A stretch of DNA of 64,000 nt, from the NCBI RefSeq assembly GCF_029635795.1, contig NZ_CP114280.1, positions 3,720,001 to 3,784,000 on the forward strand, given 5' to 3'. Below the pieces are notes generated by a model, which saw only the letters and a program-made list of their open reading frames with translations, was not told where the DNA came from and made no database searches. Shown here piece after piece: positions 1 to 10,877 of this stretch. Both the position numbers and the translations under genes were made by a program. The stretch's first letter is position 1. Every line of letters starts with the position of its first letter. This stretch comes from Dickeya lacustris (lineage in GTDB: Bacteria; Pseudomonadota; Gammaproteobacteria; Enterobacterales; Enterobacteriaceae).

Positions 1-37
1 GGTGGGTAATGAGCAGGTAGAGCTGGAATTTGACTAA
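1..37 (+). CDS. dnaE: DNA polymerase III alpha subunit, C-terminal end only
   Basis: Only the last 11 codons and the stop are inside the window. Reading from base 2 gives VGNEQVELEFD and TAA, which matches the conserved tail of enterobacterial DnaE. DnaE is the replicative polymerase subunit. Its position 12 bases before accA is the standard enterobacterial arrangement. The call rests on this short tail plus gene order. Confidence 0.85.
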   Translation, partial: VGNEQVELEFD

Positions 38-49
38 AATAGGAATACT

Positions 50-1009
50 ATGAGTCTGAATTTTCTTGATTTTGAGCAGCCGATTGCTGAGTTGGAAGCA
101 AAAATTGATTCCCTGACCGCAGTCAGTCGCCAAGATGAAAAATTGGATATTAACCTTGATGAAGAAGTGAAGCGTCTGCGCGAAAAAAGCGTAGAGCTGA
201 CGCGTAAAATCTTCTCTGATTTGGGTGCCTGGCAGATTGCCCAGTTGGCGCGCCATCCCCAGCGCCCCTACACCCTGGACTATGTTCAGCATATTTTTAC
301 CGATTTTGATGAACTGGCTGGCGACCGCGCATTTGCTGACGATAAAGCGATCGTTGGCGGTATTGCTCGTCTGGATGGTCGTCCGGTGATGATTATCGGC
401 CACCAGAAAGGCCGCGAAACCAAAGAAAAAATTCGCCGTAACTTCGGCATGCCTGCGCCGGAAGGCTACCGTAAGGCGTTACGCCTGATGGAGATGGCCG
501 AGCGCTTCAAATTGCCAATCATCACCTTTATCGATACGCCAGGGGCCTATCCAGGGGTTGGGGCAGAAGAGCGCGGCCAGTCTGAAGCGATAGCCCGTAA
601 CCTGCGTGAGATGTCGAGTTTGCGTGTGCCTATCATCTGTACGGTGATAGGTGAAGGCGGCTCTGGCGGCGCGCTGGCGATAGGCGTTGGCGATAAAGTG
701 AATATGTTGCAATACAGCACCTATTCGGTGATTTCACCCGAAGGCTGCGCCTCTATTTTGTGGAAGAGCGCGGATAAAGCGCCGCTGGCCGCTGAAGCGA
801 TGGGCATTATCGCCCCACGCCTGAAAGAGCTGAAGCTGATTGACTCGGTTATCCCTGAACCGCTTGGTTCAGCCCACCGCGATGTGCCTGCTATGGCCGC
901 ATCGCTGAAAGCGCAGCTACTGGCTGACTTGAGCGATCTGGATGTATTGAATGAGCAGGAACTGTTGAACCGCCGCTACCAGCGTTTGATGAATTACGGT
1001 TATTGCTAA
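50..1009 (+). CDS. accA: acetyl-CoA carboxylase carboxyltransferase subunit alpha
   Basis: AccA forms an alpha2beta2 carboxyltransferase with AccD. It moves CO2 from biotin on AccB to acetyl-CoA to give malonyl-CoA, the first committed step of fatty acid synthesis, in the cytoplasm. The 319 residues have the usual family length and align almost without gaps to the E. coli protein as remembered. They include the glycine-rich crotonase-fold stretches [15 protein letters not shown] near residues 203-217 and [16 protein letters not shown] near 164-179. The ATG follows an AGGAAT-type ribosome site and lies 12 bases after dnaE. In E. coli ldcC comes next; here it is absent and a terminator plus yaeR follow. 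Confidence 0.98.
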   Translation: MSLNFLDFEQPIAELEAKIDSLTAVSRQDEKLDINLDEEVKRLREKSVELTRKIFSDLGAWQIAQLARHPQRPYTLDYVQHIFTDFDELAGDRAFADDKAIVGGIARLDGRPVMIIGHQKGRETKEKIRRNFGMPAPEGYRKALRLMEMAERFKLPIITFIDTPGAYPGVGAEERGQSEAIARNLREMSSLRVPIICTVIGEGGSGGALAIGVGDKVNMLQYSTYSVISPEGCASILWKSADKAPLAAEAMGIIAPRLKELKLIDSVIPEPLGSAHRDVPAMAASLKAQLLADLSDLDVLNEQELLNRRYQRLMNYGYC

Positions 1010-1060
1010 GGTGCGCCATCGCCGGTCGTTGTGGCTGGTATCGATGATAGGTTCGCCGTG

Positions 1061-1096
1061 AAAAAGTCCGTGATGGTTAACATCACGGGCTTTTTG
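1061..1096 (+). terminator. intrinsic terminator after accA
   Basis: GTCCGTGATG and CATCACGGGC form a stem of about ten pairs around a GTTAA loop, followed by TTTTT. An A-run precedes the stem. It sits about 50 bases after the accA stop and would end the dnaE-accA transcript. Confidence 0.8.
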
Positions 1097-1238
1097 CTAT
1101 TCTGGCAACGCATATTTCCCTGCCGCGTTATGCCTGCGGTGCTACTTTTTTAGCGAAAGTCAGCTTCGCTGACCGTAACGTTAAAGACAGTAACGTCACA
1201 GCAAACACTTTCACAGAAAAATCAGAGAAAACAATATC

Positions 1239-1655
1239 ATGCTGACTCTGCTGGATGTTCACCATATCGCTATCATTGCATCCGATTATCAACGCAGTAA
1301 GCGCTTTTATTGCGAGGTGCTCGGTTTTACGCTGCAACAAGAGGTCTACCGGGCGGCCCGCGACTCCTGGAAAGGTGATTTGGCACTGAACGGGCGCTAT
1401 CTTATCGAGCTGTTTTCATTTCCATCGGCTCCCGCGCGCGTCAGCCAGCCGGAGGCCTGTGGCCTGCGTCATCTTGCCTTTGCCGTTGCTGATGTCGCCG
1501 TGGCGGTAACGGCGCTTGAGCGGGCTGGCGTGGTGTGTGAGCCGGTGCGTATTGATGAACTTACGGGCCGCCGTTTTACTTTCTTTACCGATCCAGATGG
1601 ATTACCTCTTGAATTGTATGAACATTCACCTTCAATGAATGCAGAAAGGGTATGA
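1239..1655 (+). CDS. yaeR: VOC (glyoxalase/bleomycin-resistance fold) family protein YaeR
   Basis: This 138-residue protein carries the vicinal-oxygen-chelate fold. The start DVHHIAIIASDY, the central GLRHLAFAV and the end FFTDPDGLPLELYE are typical beta-alpha-beta-beta-beta halves with histidine and glutamate metal ligands. The substrate is unknown. It lies between accA and tilS as in E. coli, and its TGA overlaps the tilS ATG, so the two are probably translationally coupled. The ribosome site before its ATG is weak. Confidence 0.93.
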   Translation: MLTLLDVHHIAIIASDYQRSKRFYCEVLGFTLQQEVYRAARDSWKGDLALNGRYLIELFSFPSAPARVSQPEACGLRHLAFAVADVAVAVTALERAGVVCEPVRIDELTGRRFTFFTDPDGLPLELYEHSPSMNAERV

Positions 1656-3025
1656 ATACGCAGATAACACCGCCGGACGCGTTATGCCGAGATGTCGAGC
1701 GCAGTATTGAGGCGTCTGTTGGTTGTCATAAACATTTTTTGGTCGCTTACAGTGGCGGTGTGGATTCCACCGTATTACTCCATGCCATGATGCGCTTGCG
1801 CTCACGTCTGGCGCTGTCTTTACGGGCGGTATACGTACATCACGGGTTGAGCCAATACGCTGATCAGTGGGCCGAGCATTGCCAGCAACAGTGCCAGCGC
1901 TGGCAGGTGCCGTTTAGCGTGGCGTATGTTGACGTCAACCCGCAAGAGGGCGGCATTGAGGCGGCGGCGCGCACGGCGCGCTATCACGCCTTGGCACAGC
2001 ATCTGCTTGCGGGAGAGCGGCTGTTGACCGCCCAGCATCAGGATGATCAGTGCGAAACGTTGTTGCTGGCGCTCAAACGAGGCAGCGGCCCCGCTGGGCT
2101 GGCATCCATGGCGGCGGAGTCGCTGTTTGGCGAGGCTCGCCTGTTACGCCCGCTGCTGGAGGTGCCGCGAGCCGCGCTGGAAACCTATGCCAACGCACAT
2201 CATTTGTGCTGGATAGAAGATGACAGCAATACTGATGAGCGCTATGACCGTAATTTTCTGCGACGACAAGTGTTACCTCAACTCAAAGCGCGTTGGCCCC
2301 ATTTCCCGGCAGCGGTTGCACGTAGCGCATCGCTCTGTGCCGAACAGGAACAGCTACTGGATGAACTGCTGGCGGAATCGCTGGCGGCACTGAGCAATGC
2401 CGAAGGGGGCATTGCTATCCCCGCGCTCGCCGAGATGAGTGCGCCGCGCCGTTTTGCCTTGCTACGCCGCTGGCTGGCCGGGCGGGGCGGGCGAATGCCG
2501 TCGCGTGGGCAGTTAAGCCGTTTGTGGCAGGACGTGGCCTTAAGCCGTGAAGACGCGAACCCTTGCCTGCAACTGGGCGACTATCAGGTGCGCCGCTTTC
2601 GTGATTATCTTTATTGGTTGCCGCGTTTTACCTCACTGACGACACTGTGTCTGCCATGGCCTGCCGAGACGGTAGAACGGCCATTGCCGGACGGATTGGG
2701 AAGCTTGTCTGTTGCACCGTTGCCTGTTGCACAGTTGTCTGTTGCAGCACAAGGCTTGTGCGTCAGGCAACCCCGCGCTGATGAAGTCGTCAGTATTCGC
2801 TTTGGTTTGCAGGGATATGTGCAAATAGTCGGGCGGGCGCATGGCCGTCCGGCGAAAAAACTGTGGCAGGAGTTAGCTGTCCCGCCCTGGGAGCGTGAGC
2901 GTATCCCGCTGATTTTTTACAATCAGCAACTGATTGCCGCCGCCGGGGTGTTTGTTACCCGCGAAGGGGCCGTTGCCGAGGGTGAGAAGGGATGGTGTAT
3001 TGCATGGCACAAGCCATCACTATGA
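1652..3025 (+). CDS. tilS: tRNA(Ile)-lysidine synthetase
   Basis: TilS uses ATP and lysine to turn the wobble cytidine (C34) of tRNA-Ile2 into lysidine, changing both codon reading from AUG to AUA and charging from Met to Ile. It is normally essential. The PP-loop SGGVDST is at residues 34-40, followed by the N-type ATP-pyrophosphatase domain and a C-terminal TilS substrate-binding domain. At 457 residues it is about 25 longer than the E. coli protein as remembered. Part of the extra length is a five-residue repeat (LSVAP, LPVAQ, LSVAA) encoded at 2705-2749, between the central and C-terminal parts. The start overlaps the yaeR stop and has an AGAAAGGG ribosome site. Confidence 0.97.
   Translation: MNTQITPPDALCRDVERSIEASVGCHKHFLVAYSGGVDSTVLLHAMMRLRSRLALSLRAVYVHHGLSQYADQWAEHCQQQCQRWQVPFSVAYVDVNPQEGGIEAAARTARYHALAQHLLAGERLLTAQHQDDQCETLLLALKRGSGPAGLASMAAESLFGEARLLRPLLEVPRAALETYANAHHLCWIEDDSNTDERYDRNFLRRQVLPQLKARWPHFPAAVARSASLCAEQEQLLDELLAESLAALSNAEGGIAIPALAEMSAPRRFALLRRWLAGRGGRMPSRGQLSRLWQDVALSREDANPCLQLGDYQVRRFRDYLYWLPRFTSLTTLCLPWPAETVERPLPDGLGSLSVAPLPVAQLSVAAQGLCVRQPRADEVVSIRFGLQGYVQIVGRAHGRPAKKLWQELAVPPWERERIPLIFYNQQLIAAAGVFVTREGAVAEGEKGWCIAWHKPSL
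2705..2749 (+). repeat. 15-bp tandem repeat, three copies, inside tilS
   Basis: Units start at 2705 (TTGTCTGTTGCACCG), 2720 (TTGCCTGTTGCACAG) and 2735 (TTGTCTGTTGCAGCA). The repeat is in frame and adds pentapeptides to a linker of TilS. I do not recall an equivalent in E. coli TilS. Confidence 0.9.
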
Positions 3026-3031
3026 TAAGAC

Positions 3032-3062
3032 GAAAAAATAACGGGCAACTTTCGTTGCCCGC
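3032..3062 (-). terminator. terminator for rof-yaeP
   Basis: CGGGCAAC and GTTGCCCG pair around a TTTC loop. The A-run just before it on the plus strand (3033-3038) gives the T-run needed for minus-strand termination. It lies between the convergent tilS and rof. Confidence 0.75.
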
Positions 3063-3106
3063 TGCGTGTCGCGTAAGCGCAAGGTGACGTAATAGCGTGG
3101 GGTCTG

Positions 3107-3367
3107 TCAGGGTTCGCTGACAACGACTTTGCCAATTTCCGGGTGACTGAAGCTCAGGATGTGGTCGAGCCGCAGTTCACGTTGCTGGCCTGATGAGTCC
3201 AGTACCAGATATTCAACGTTTTTTCGAGATAAAATATCACTGGCCTTACCCACTACGACCTCACCGTCACGTAGCTCTACCGTCAACGTCAGTTGCTGTT
3301 GACAGGTGGCTTCCAGATTATCGTAGTCATCACAATTGATGGGTTGATATTCATGACTCATTGACAT
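3107..3367 (-). CDS. rof: Rho-binding antiterminator Rof
   Basis: Rof (YaeO) binds transcription terminator Rho and inhibits Rho-dependent termination. The 86 residues match the E. coli protein in length and in marker stretches such as [13 protein letters not shown] at the N-terminus, SRKNVEYLV in the middle and SFSHPEIG near the end. Its start overlaps the end of yaeP by 17 bases, so the two genes form one transcription unit, as in E. coli. Confidence 0.95.
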   Translation of the reverse strand: MSMSHEYQPINCDDYDNLEATCQQQLTLTVELRDGEVVVGKASDILSRKNVEYLVLDSSGQQRELRLDHILSFSHPEIGKVVVSEP

Positions 3368-3554
3368 AATCGCTCACCAATAAGTTAGCGGCGGCATAAG
3401 CCGCCTGTTCCCTGACAGAGGACGGTAAATCGCTGTTTGCCGCAATACCGTCCAGGGTTTTTAATACACAACCCAGCGCGTCGGGGATAAACCCCAGATC
3501 GCCACTGGCGATCTCTGCATAAAGACGGCGTACCAATTCACTGTATTGTTGCAC
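3351..3554 (-). CDS. yaeP: YaeP family protein, function unknown
   Basis: This is a small protein of 67 residues. The stretches [20 protein letters not shown] and [15 protein letters not shown] mark it as YaeP (UPF0253). No catalytic motif is visible and no function is established. It leads the yaeP-rof unit. Its upstream region is now bounded by the IS3-family insertion at 3718. Confidence 0.93.
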   Translation of the reverse strand: MQQYSELVRRLYAEIASGDLGFIPDALGCVLKTLDGIAANSDLPSSVREQAAYAAANLLVSDYVNES

Positions 3555-3663
3555 TATATCCTCCCATAGAGCTTAACCCGGTAGAGATTCATGCACGCTT
3601 GATTGTGTTGTGAACGTGACGTAAGTCTACGAAGATAAACTCTAATCTCTCCTCCGACTATAG

Positions 3664-3692
3664 CATAGGCACGCTTATGTTATCAGTATAAT
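3664..3692 (+). promoter_or_regulatory. possible original yaeQ promoter, left of the IS element
   Basis: A perfect TATAAT is at 3687-3692. The -35 element at the expected 17-bp spacing (3664-3669, CATAGG) is poor. It points toward the IS element, which begins 25 bases downstream. Without the IS and one copy of its target duplication, this box would lie about 100 bases before the yaeQ ATG. Assignment to yaeQ is an inference. Confidence 0.35.
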
Positions 3693-3725
3693 GCGGCGGC
3701 AATTGCGAACCTTGACCTGTAGTGG

Positions 3726-4900
<1,175 letters not shown>

Positions 4901-5051
4901 AATGTCACCTGTTTTTGACTATGAGGCGATGATATCACCTCTATTCAGGTGGCCAAATTTAGTGTGCCACTACAACCCGAGCCGTAAAGAGAGCGCTGTG
5001 ATGGCGTGCGTTGCTGGGGTAGACTACCGCTCTTGTCTCAAGGGGTAAAAG

Positions 5052-5606
5052 ATGGCCTTAAAAGCAACGGTTTACAAAGCCAATGTCAATATTGCTGATA
5101 TGGATCGCGCATTTTTTCAGGATGTCAGCCTGACGCTGGCGCAACATCCGTCAGAAACCGATCAGCGCATGATGTTGCGACTGTTGGCGTGGATTTGTCA
5201 TGCAGATGAACGCTTACACTTTACCAAAGGGTTGAGTGCCGATGATGAACCCGAAATCTGGTTGCACAGTGATGATGGCCAGCGTCTGGTGTGGATTGAA
5301 CTGGGCCTGCCGGATGAGAAACGGTTGAAAAAAGCCTGTAGCTTGTCATCGCAGGTGGTGCTGTATGCCTATGGTGAGAGGGCTGCCAACGTCTGGTGGC
5401 AAAATATGGCAGAGAAAGCCGCACAGCTTGATAATCTCGCCGTTCGCTTTCTCGCTGATAATCAACTGGCGCAGTTAGCCGCGCTGGCAAAGCGCTCGAT
5501 GTCATTACAGGCTACGCTTCAGGAAGGGACTATCTGGTTGTCTGATAGTGAGAATAATCTGGAACTGTCATTTTGTGACTGGCAGTGCGCTCAGAGTAAG
5601 GATTAA
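5052..5606 (+). CDS. yaeQ: YaeQ family protein
   Basis: The 184 residues match YaeQ across their length. Marker stretches are [13 protein letters not shown] at the start, [16 protein letters not shown] near 35-50, [16 protein letters not shown] near 80 and [13 protein letters not shown] near the end. The fold is related to PD-(D/E)XK nucleases, but no clear cellular role is established; the E. coli gene was reported as a suppressor of hemolysin loss in rfaH mutants. The ATG has an AAGGGG ribosome site. Its native promoter may have been separated from it by the IS. In E. coli arfB follows, but there is no room for it here. Confidence 0.95.
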   Translation: MALKATVYKANVNIADMDRAFFQDVSLTLAQHPSETDQRMMLRLLAWICHADERLHFTKGLSADDEPEIWLHSDDGQRLVWIELGLPDEKRLKKACSLSSQVVLYAYGERAANVWWQNMAEKAAQLDNLAVRFLADNQLAQLAALAKRSMSLQATLQEGTIWLSDSENNLELSFCDWQCAQSKD

Positions 5607-5644
5607 CTGAGCCTATGTCAGCATCATGCAGCAGGAGAATAGGG

Positions 5645-6361
5645 ATGAAAAAACGGGCGACAGGGGTGTTACTTGTTTTATTGGTGTCTGGCCTTATTGG
5701 GTGTCATTCACATACGGCTTTTCAGGAAGAACCGCTAAAACCGATGGCACAGTATTATCGTGGCACGCTGCCTTGCATGGGGTGTGGCGATGTTGAGGCA
5801 TCCTTGTTTTTGGATAAGGATGGCAGTTTTATTATGCAAGAGCGTTACTCGTCAGGGCGTGACAGCCATACCACGATATCGGAATCTGGCCGCTGGAGCC
5901 GTACCGCCGAGCGGCTGGTGTTGACGGACAGCTATGGTGAAAAACGCTATTTTCGGCCACGGGATAATGGCCTTGAAGCACTGGGCGATGATGCGCAACC
6001 GCTGAATACTCAACCGGGCTACCGGCTGCTAACCGTTGACGCAAATCCTATCGTGCGCAACGTTCCCCTGCGAATTGGCAAGGTATTGTCATCAAAGGCA
6101 TTATCATTGCAAACATTAGCTTCGCAAACATTAGCCTCGCAAACACGGTCATCGCAAATATCGCCAGCGGGCCGCTCCTGGTTGACGCAGGTTGCCTGTT
6201 TGCAACAACGCGTAGAGATCAACAACAGTACCTACTTCATCACAGCAGAGCAGGTTGTGATACAGCGCCAGGCAGACGAGGGCCGGAATGCTTACCCTCG
6301 CGTGCTACTGTCATCGTATGTACATCATGCCGGGCTGCCATCTGGCCGTGCCGCGTTATGA
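5645..6361 (+). CDS. nlpE: copper homeostasis/adhesion outer-membrane lipoprotein NlpE
   Basis: NlpE is an outer-membrane lipoprotein that warns the CpxA/CpxR envelope-stress system of lipoprotein-trafficking and adhesion signals. I prefer the ATG at 5645, which has an AGGAG ribosome site and gives MKKRATG followed by a hydrophobic stretch and the lipobox LIGC. An in-frame ATG at 5615 would bury the signal peptide. After the lipidated Cys comes the NlpE N-domain with its CMGC (CXXC) pair and LVLTDSYGEKRYFRP. The C-terminal part is less conserved and contains an in-frame five-residue repeat (6106-6165). It follows yaeQ by 38 bases. Confidence 0.92.
   Translation: MKKRATGVLLVLLVSGLIGCHSHTAFQEEPLKPMAQYYRGTLPCMGCGDVEASLFLDKDGSFIMQERYSSGRDSHTTISESGRWSRTAERLVLTDSYGEKRYFRPRDNGLEALGDDAQPLNTQPGYRLLTVDANPIVRNVPLRIGKVLSSKALSLQTLASQTLASQTRSSQISPAGRSWLTQVACLQQRVEINNSTYFITAEQVVIQRQADEGRNAYPRVLLSSYVHHAGLPSGRAAL
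6106..6165 (+). repeat. 15-bp tandem repeat, four copies, inside nlpE
   Basis: Units at 6106 (ATTGCAAACATTAGC), 6121 (TTCGCAAACATTAGC), 6136 (CTCGCAAACACGGTC) and 6151 (ATCGCAAATATCGCC). They encode a repeating SQTLA-like pentapeptide between the two NlpE domains, so they lengthen a linker. Confidence 0.88.
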
Positions 6362-6401
6362 CCTGCCGCGAAGAGCGGCACGATCTCCACTCGTTTCATT
6401 C

Positions 6402-6431
6402 AGGGTGCGTGTTTAGCGCGACACTCACCCT
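6402..6431. terminator. possible hairpin between convergent nlpE and mutS
   Basis: AGGGTGCGTGT and ACACTCACCCT can pair with one mismatch around a short loop. There is no strong T-run on either side, so termination is a guess from position. Confidence 0.35.
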
Positions 6432-6475
6432 AATCCGCTTGCATGGTGCATCGTTAGTCGATGTATACACCGGTT

Positions 6476-9040
6476 TCAGCGCAGATTTTTGAGTTTATAC
6501 AGCCATTCCAGCGCCTGACGCGGCGTTAATGCATCGGGGTCAATGGCGTCCAACGCCTCCAGTGCCGGTGAGGGCTCGGGCTCTGTCGCTGCCAGCAGCG
6601 GCAATTGTGAGCCGTCAACATGACTGGCGCTGGCATGACCGGCCAGGGACTCCAGCTCTTTGAGCTTCTGCCGGGCCCGCCGGATAACCTCTTTCGGTAC
6701 GCCCGCCAGCGCAGCAACCGCCAGCCCATAGCTTTTGCTGGCCGCCCCTTCTTGCACGCTGTGCATGAAGGCGATGGTGTCACCGTGTTCCAGCGCATCC
6801 AGATGAATATTCATCACACCGGCCATTTTTTCCGGCAGCGTGGTCAGCTCAAAATAGTGCGTGGCGAAAAGCGTCATCGCTTTGATTTTGTTGGCCAGCG
6901 TTTCCGCGCACGCCCATGCCAGAGAGAGCCCATCATAGGTGGAGGTGCCCCGGCCAATCTCATCCATCAACACCAGGCTGTGTTCGGTGGCATTGTGCAG
7001 GATGTTGGCGGTTTCTGTCATTTCGACCATAAAGGTCGAACGCCCTGAAGCGAGGTCGTCAGCGGCACCCACACGAGTGAAAATGCGGTCTACCGGGCCA
7101 ATGACCGCTTGATCTGCCGGAACATAGCTGCCGATATGCGCCATTAATACGATTAACGCCGCCTGCCGCATATAGGTACTTTTCCCGCCCATGTTCGGGC
7201 CGGTGATGATAAGTAGCCGACGCTGGGGAGACAGGGACAGCGGGTTGGCGATGAACGGTTCTTTTAACACGTTCTCTACCACCGGGTGGCGTCCCGCCGT
7301 GATGCGAATGCCGGGCTTGTCACTGAGCGTCGGGCAGACGTAGTTCAGCGTATCGGCACGCTCGGCAAGGTTCGCCAGCACATCCAGTTCGGCCAGGGCG
7401 CTGGCGCTTTGTTGCAGCGCCTCAAGGTGCGGCAGCAACAAATCGAACAGTTCATCGTACAGCGCTTTTTCCAGAGCCAGTGCTTTCCCTTTTGATGTCA
7501 GCACTTTGTCTTCGTATTCTTTTAGCTCGGGAATGATGTAGCGCTCGGCGTTTTTCAGCGTCTGGCGGCGCACGTAATGAATGGGCACCAAATGGCTTTG
7601 CCCGCGACTAACCTGAATGTAATAACCGTGTACGCCATTAAAACCGACTTTCAGGGTATCTATCCCCAGTCGCTCGCGCTCGCGTACCTCCAGCCTGTCC
7701 AGATAATCACTGGCGCCATCGGCCAGCGCACGCCATTCATCCAGTTCGGCGTGATAGCCGCTGGCTATCACGCCACCGTCTCTCACCAGCACTGGCGGTG
7801 ACTCGATAATCGCTCGCTCCAGCAGCTCGCGTAGTGCCTCGAACTCGCCGGTTTGCTGGCGCAAGCGCTGAACGGATTCGCCGTCAATCGGGGTCAGCAC
7901 GGCATGGATAAGCGGCAATTGCTGGAAGGCATGACGCATTCTGGCCAGATCGCGCGGGCGTGCCGTGCGCAGCGCGAGCCGGGCAAGAATACGCTCCAAA
8001 TCGCCGACCTGACGTAACAACGGTTGCAGCTCGTCGGCCACTTCCTGTAAGGCACCAATCGCCTGCTGGCGCAGTGAGAGTAATGCCGTGTCGCGGATCG
8101 GCGCATGCAACCAGCGCTTGAGCATGCGGCTGCCCATTGCCGTTACCGTATGATCCAGCACCGACGCTAAGGTATTGTCACTGCCGCCGGATAAATTTTG
8201 CGTGAGCTCCAGATTACGCCGGGTGGCGGCATCCATGATGATGCCATCTTGCTGACGCTCCATCGTGATACCACGGATATGCGGCAGCGAGGTGCGCTGT
8301 GTGTCTTTGGCGTATTGCAGCAAACAGCCTGCCGCGCGCAGGCCAAGATGCGCCTGCTCCACGCCAAAACCGGTGAGGTCGCGCGTACCAAATTGCAGGT
8401 TGAGTTGCTGGCGTGCCGTATCCGGCTCGAACTCCCACAGCGGGCGACGCCGCAGCCCATGACGATGTTCGATAAGGCGCATCGCCGCGAAGTTTTCCGG
8501 GTACAACAGCTCGGCGGGGTTAGTACGCTGTAATTCGGCGGCCATGGTTTCATCATCGGCGGGTTCCGAAAGTTGAAAACGCCCGGAACTGATATCCAGC
8601 GTGGCGTAACCAAACCCTCTGCTTTCCTGCCAGATAGCGGCGAGCAAATTATCCTGTTTTTCCTGCAACAGCGCTTCGTCGCTGATCGTTCCTGGTGTGA
8701 CAATGCGCACCACTTTGCGCTCGACAGGCCCTTTACTGGTGGCCGGGTCGCCAATTTGCTCGCAAATAGCCGCAGATTCACCCAGTTGCACCAGCTTCGC
8801 TAAATAGTTTTCCACCGCATGATGTGGCACACCGGCCATGGGAATCGGCTCGCCAGCCGATGCGCCGCGCTTGGTCAGCGAGATATCGAGTAACTGCGAC
8901 GCGCGCCGGGCATCGTCATAAAACAGCTCGTAAAAATCGCCCATGCGATAAAACAACAGAATATCGGGGTGTTGGGATTTGAGCTTGAGGTACTGCTGCA
9001 TCATCGGGGTATGCGCGTCGAAATTCTCTTGTTTACTCAT
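6476..9040 (-). CDS. mutS: DNA mismatch repair protein MutS
   Basis: MutS scans DNA for mispairs and, with MutL and MutH, starts methyl-directed repair. At 854 residues it is full length. The mismatch-reading FYE motif is at residues 36-38. The Walker [12 protein letters not shown] is near 615, the Walker B region [16 protein letters not shown] follows, and the C-terminal tail carries the short tetramerisation part [18 protein letters not shown]. It is monocistronic on the minus strand. In E. coli mutS is in a different neighbourhood (near rpoS), so its place between nlpE and an MFS gene is a lineage-specific arrangement. Confidence 0.98.
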   Translation of the reverse strand: MSKQENFDAHTPMMQQYLKLKSQHPDILLFYRMGDFYELFYDDARRASQLLDISLTKRGASAGEPIPMAGVPHHAVENYLAKLVQLGESAAICEQIGDPATSKGPVERKVVRIVTPGTISDEALLQEKQDNLLAAIWQESRGFGYATLDISSGRFQLSEPADDETMAAELQRTNPAELLYPENFAAMRLIEHRHGLRRRPLWEFEPDTARQQLNLQFGTRDLTGFGVEQAHLGLRAAGCLLQYAKDTQRTSLPHIRGITMERQQDGIIMDAATRRNLELTQNLSGGSDNTLASVLDHTVTAMGSRMLKRWLHAPIRDTALLSLRQQAIGALQEVADELQPLLRQVGDLERILARLALRTARPRDLARMRHAFQQLPLIHAVLTPIDGESVQRLRQQTGEFEALRELLERAIIESPPVLVRDGGVIASGYHAELDEWRALADGASDYLDRLEVRERERLGIDTLKVGFNGVHGYYIQVSRGQSHLVPIHYVRRQTLKNAERYIIPELKEYEDKVLTSKGKALALEKALYDELFDLLLPHLEALQQSASALAELDVLANLAERADTLNYVCPTLSDKPGIRITAGRHPVVENVLKEPFIANPLSLSPQRRLLIITGPNMGGKSTYMRQAALIVLMAHIGSYVPADQAVIGPVDRIFTRVGAADDLASGRSTFMVEMTETANILHNATEHSLVLMDEIGRGTSTYDGLSLAWACAETLANKIKAMTLFATHYFELTTLPEKMAGVMNIHLDALEHGDTIAFMHSVQEGAASKSYGLAVAALAGVPKEVIRRARQKLKELESLAGHASASHVDGSQLPLLAATEPEPSPALEALDAIDPDALTPRQALEWLYKLKNLR

Positions 9041-9256
9041 CAGGTTGTGATGTCCATTCTCTTGAGTTTGGATGAGAGGGTGAGTTTATTCTTCTTAAGT
9101 GAGTGTCACGGCATCTCATGGGAAATGTCAGGCTGCATGATAACGGAGTCCGTCAGTGAGGGAAACTGCGGGGAAACATCCCTCATCTTCAAGGGGGGCT
9201 GGAGCGCTCTGTCGAAGAGCGGTACTGAGACAGAGCGTGCGTATTGTCGTTTGCGC

Positions 9257-10498
9257 TTATTGCGTTGTGTGGTCGGCGTGGGGGTTTTCGTTGGCTTCCA
9301 GCGTCTGGCGTTGGGTTAACATTGGAAAATACTTCATCCATATCGCGACGACCAGCAGCGTGCCGCAGCCGCCCAGAACGATTGCCGGAACCACGCCGAA
9401 CCAGGCAGCGGTGACACCGGACTCAAACTCCCCCAGTTGGTTGGACGTGCCGATGAATATCGAGTTTGCGGCGCTGACACGGCCACGCATTTCGTCAGGG
9501 GTTTCCAGTTGAACCAGCGTGGAGCGGATAACCACACTTATCATGTCGGATGCGCCGAGTATCAGCAGGGCAAATAGCGATAAAAACAGATTACCGGATA
9601 GACCGAAAGCTATCGTGGCGACACCAAAGAGCGCGACGGCAGCGAACATGATTTTTCCCACATGGCGGGTGAGAGGGCGGCGACTTAAATAGAGCGACAT
9701 CAACACCGCGCCCAGCGCGGGTGCGCAGCGTAATAGGCCGAGCCCCCATGGGCCGGTGTGTAAAATATCTTTAGCGACGATCGGTAACAGTGCCGTTGCT
9801 CCGCCCAGTAATACCGCGAACATATCCAGCGAGATAGAGCCGAAAATAACCGGGTTGCGGCGGATAAACGTCATGCCGCCGAACAGGTTTGCCAGCGTCA
9901 CCGGTGTGCGCGCCGGGGCTTTGTAGGCGTAGCGTAGATTGAGCAATAACAGAAACGATATCAGTAAACCTGCGACACTGCTGGCATAAAGGGTCGTAGG
10001 GCCGAGCAGATAGATGAGCCCACCCAGCGCCGGGCCTGCAATCACCGTGGCTTCGCGGGCCGAGGCCATCAGCGCGACAGCACGAGACAGCATGGCCGGT
10101 GCAATCAGGTTGGGCAGCAAGGCCTGTGTCGCTGGCATTTCAAACGCGCGAGTGGCACCTAACAGCGCCGAGCAACCGTAGATCATGCTGGCGTTGATGG
10201 TATGAGTGATATTGCCGATTGCCAGTACCATCACGGTTGCCGCCATCATCAGGCGGCAGCACAGAATAATCAGGCGGCGGTTGTATTGGTCAACGGTGTG
10301 CCCTGCCACAAGGGTTAAGGCTAGCTGTGGTAAAAACTGGGCTAATCCAACCAGCCCGAGATTCATCGCGCTGTTCGTCAGGTCATACATTTGCCAGCCA
10401 ATGCCGACGACCAGCATTTGAAAGGCAAATGAAGAGGCAATTTGCCCGGCCCAGAAATATAAAAAAGTGGCATGTTTTAATGGTGAAACAGTTTCCAC
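9257..10498 (-). CDS. MFS exporter, EntS-like (DHA3 type)
   Basis: The 413 residues form about twelve hydrophobic segments. The N-terminus KHATFLYFWAGQIASSFAFQ, the loop VDQYNRRLIILCCRLMM and the late TPDEMRGRVSAANSIFIG are typical of the MFS_3 group that includes the enterobactin exporter EntS. The substrate cannot be told from sequence, and there are no siderophore genes nearby. It lies upstream of mutS on the same strand, separated by 216 bases with nothing notable in them. Confidence 0.82.
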   Translation of the reverse strand: METVSPLKHATFLYFWAGQIASSFAFQMLVVGIGWQMYDLTNSAMNLGLVGLAQFLPQLALTLVAGHTVDQYNRRLIILCCRLMMAATVMVLAIGNITHTINASMIYGCSALLGATRAFEMPATQALLPNLIAPAMLSRAVALMASAREATVIAGPALGGLIYLLGPTTLYASSVAGLLISFLLLLNLRYAYKAPARTPVTLANLFGGMTFIRRNPVIFGSISLDMFAVLLGGATALLPIVAKDILHTGPWGLGLLRCAPALGAVLMSLYLSRRPLTRHVGKIMFAAVALFGVATIAFGLSGNLFLSLFALLILGASDMISVVIRSTLVQLETPDEMRGRVSAANSIFIGTSNQLGEFESGVTAAWFGVVPAIVLGGCGTLLVVAIWMKYFPMLTQRQTLEANENPHADHTTQ

Positions 10499-10877
10499 GG
10501 TGGTTATCCAAAAAGAGGGGAAGAGGCTGTGTTATATCCTATTGCAGCCGGTGTTTATCAGGCGCAATACCGGCTGGGACTGGCTATCAGTGTACCTAAG
10601 TTATGGCAGGCTGAAACCGGCCTTCGTGAGCCTGGATGTAAGAAAAATGTAACGTTTTTTGAGTGCGGTCAGCGCTGCTCTGCCAGCTGAGCGAAGGCGT
10701 GATAATAGTGAGCTAATTGCCTGTTTTTATAAAATTAATGTGTGGGTTGTGATTTTTTTTGTCTTTTTTAGGCTATCCGAACGGTTGCTGAAAAGATAAA
10801 ATAGTCGATATTGAATTTTTTATTCATTGATATATTTGATTTTTATATTATTTAATTAGATTTTAATGAGGAATCTT
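10499..10877. other. intergenic region between divergent MFS gene and yjdM
   Basis: About 380 bases with no convincing gene. The right half (about 10730-10870) is strongly A+T rich and probably carries the yjdM promoter. I could not pick a single -10/-35 pair with confidence. Confidence 0.5.

Noticed and set aside
8167..8781. 204-codon frame overlapping mutS in another frame on the same strand
   Set aside because: It lies wholly inside conserved MutS coding sequence and has no ribosome site or recognisable domain.
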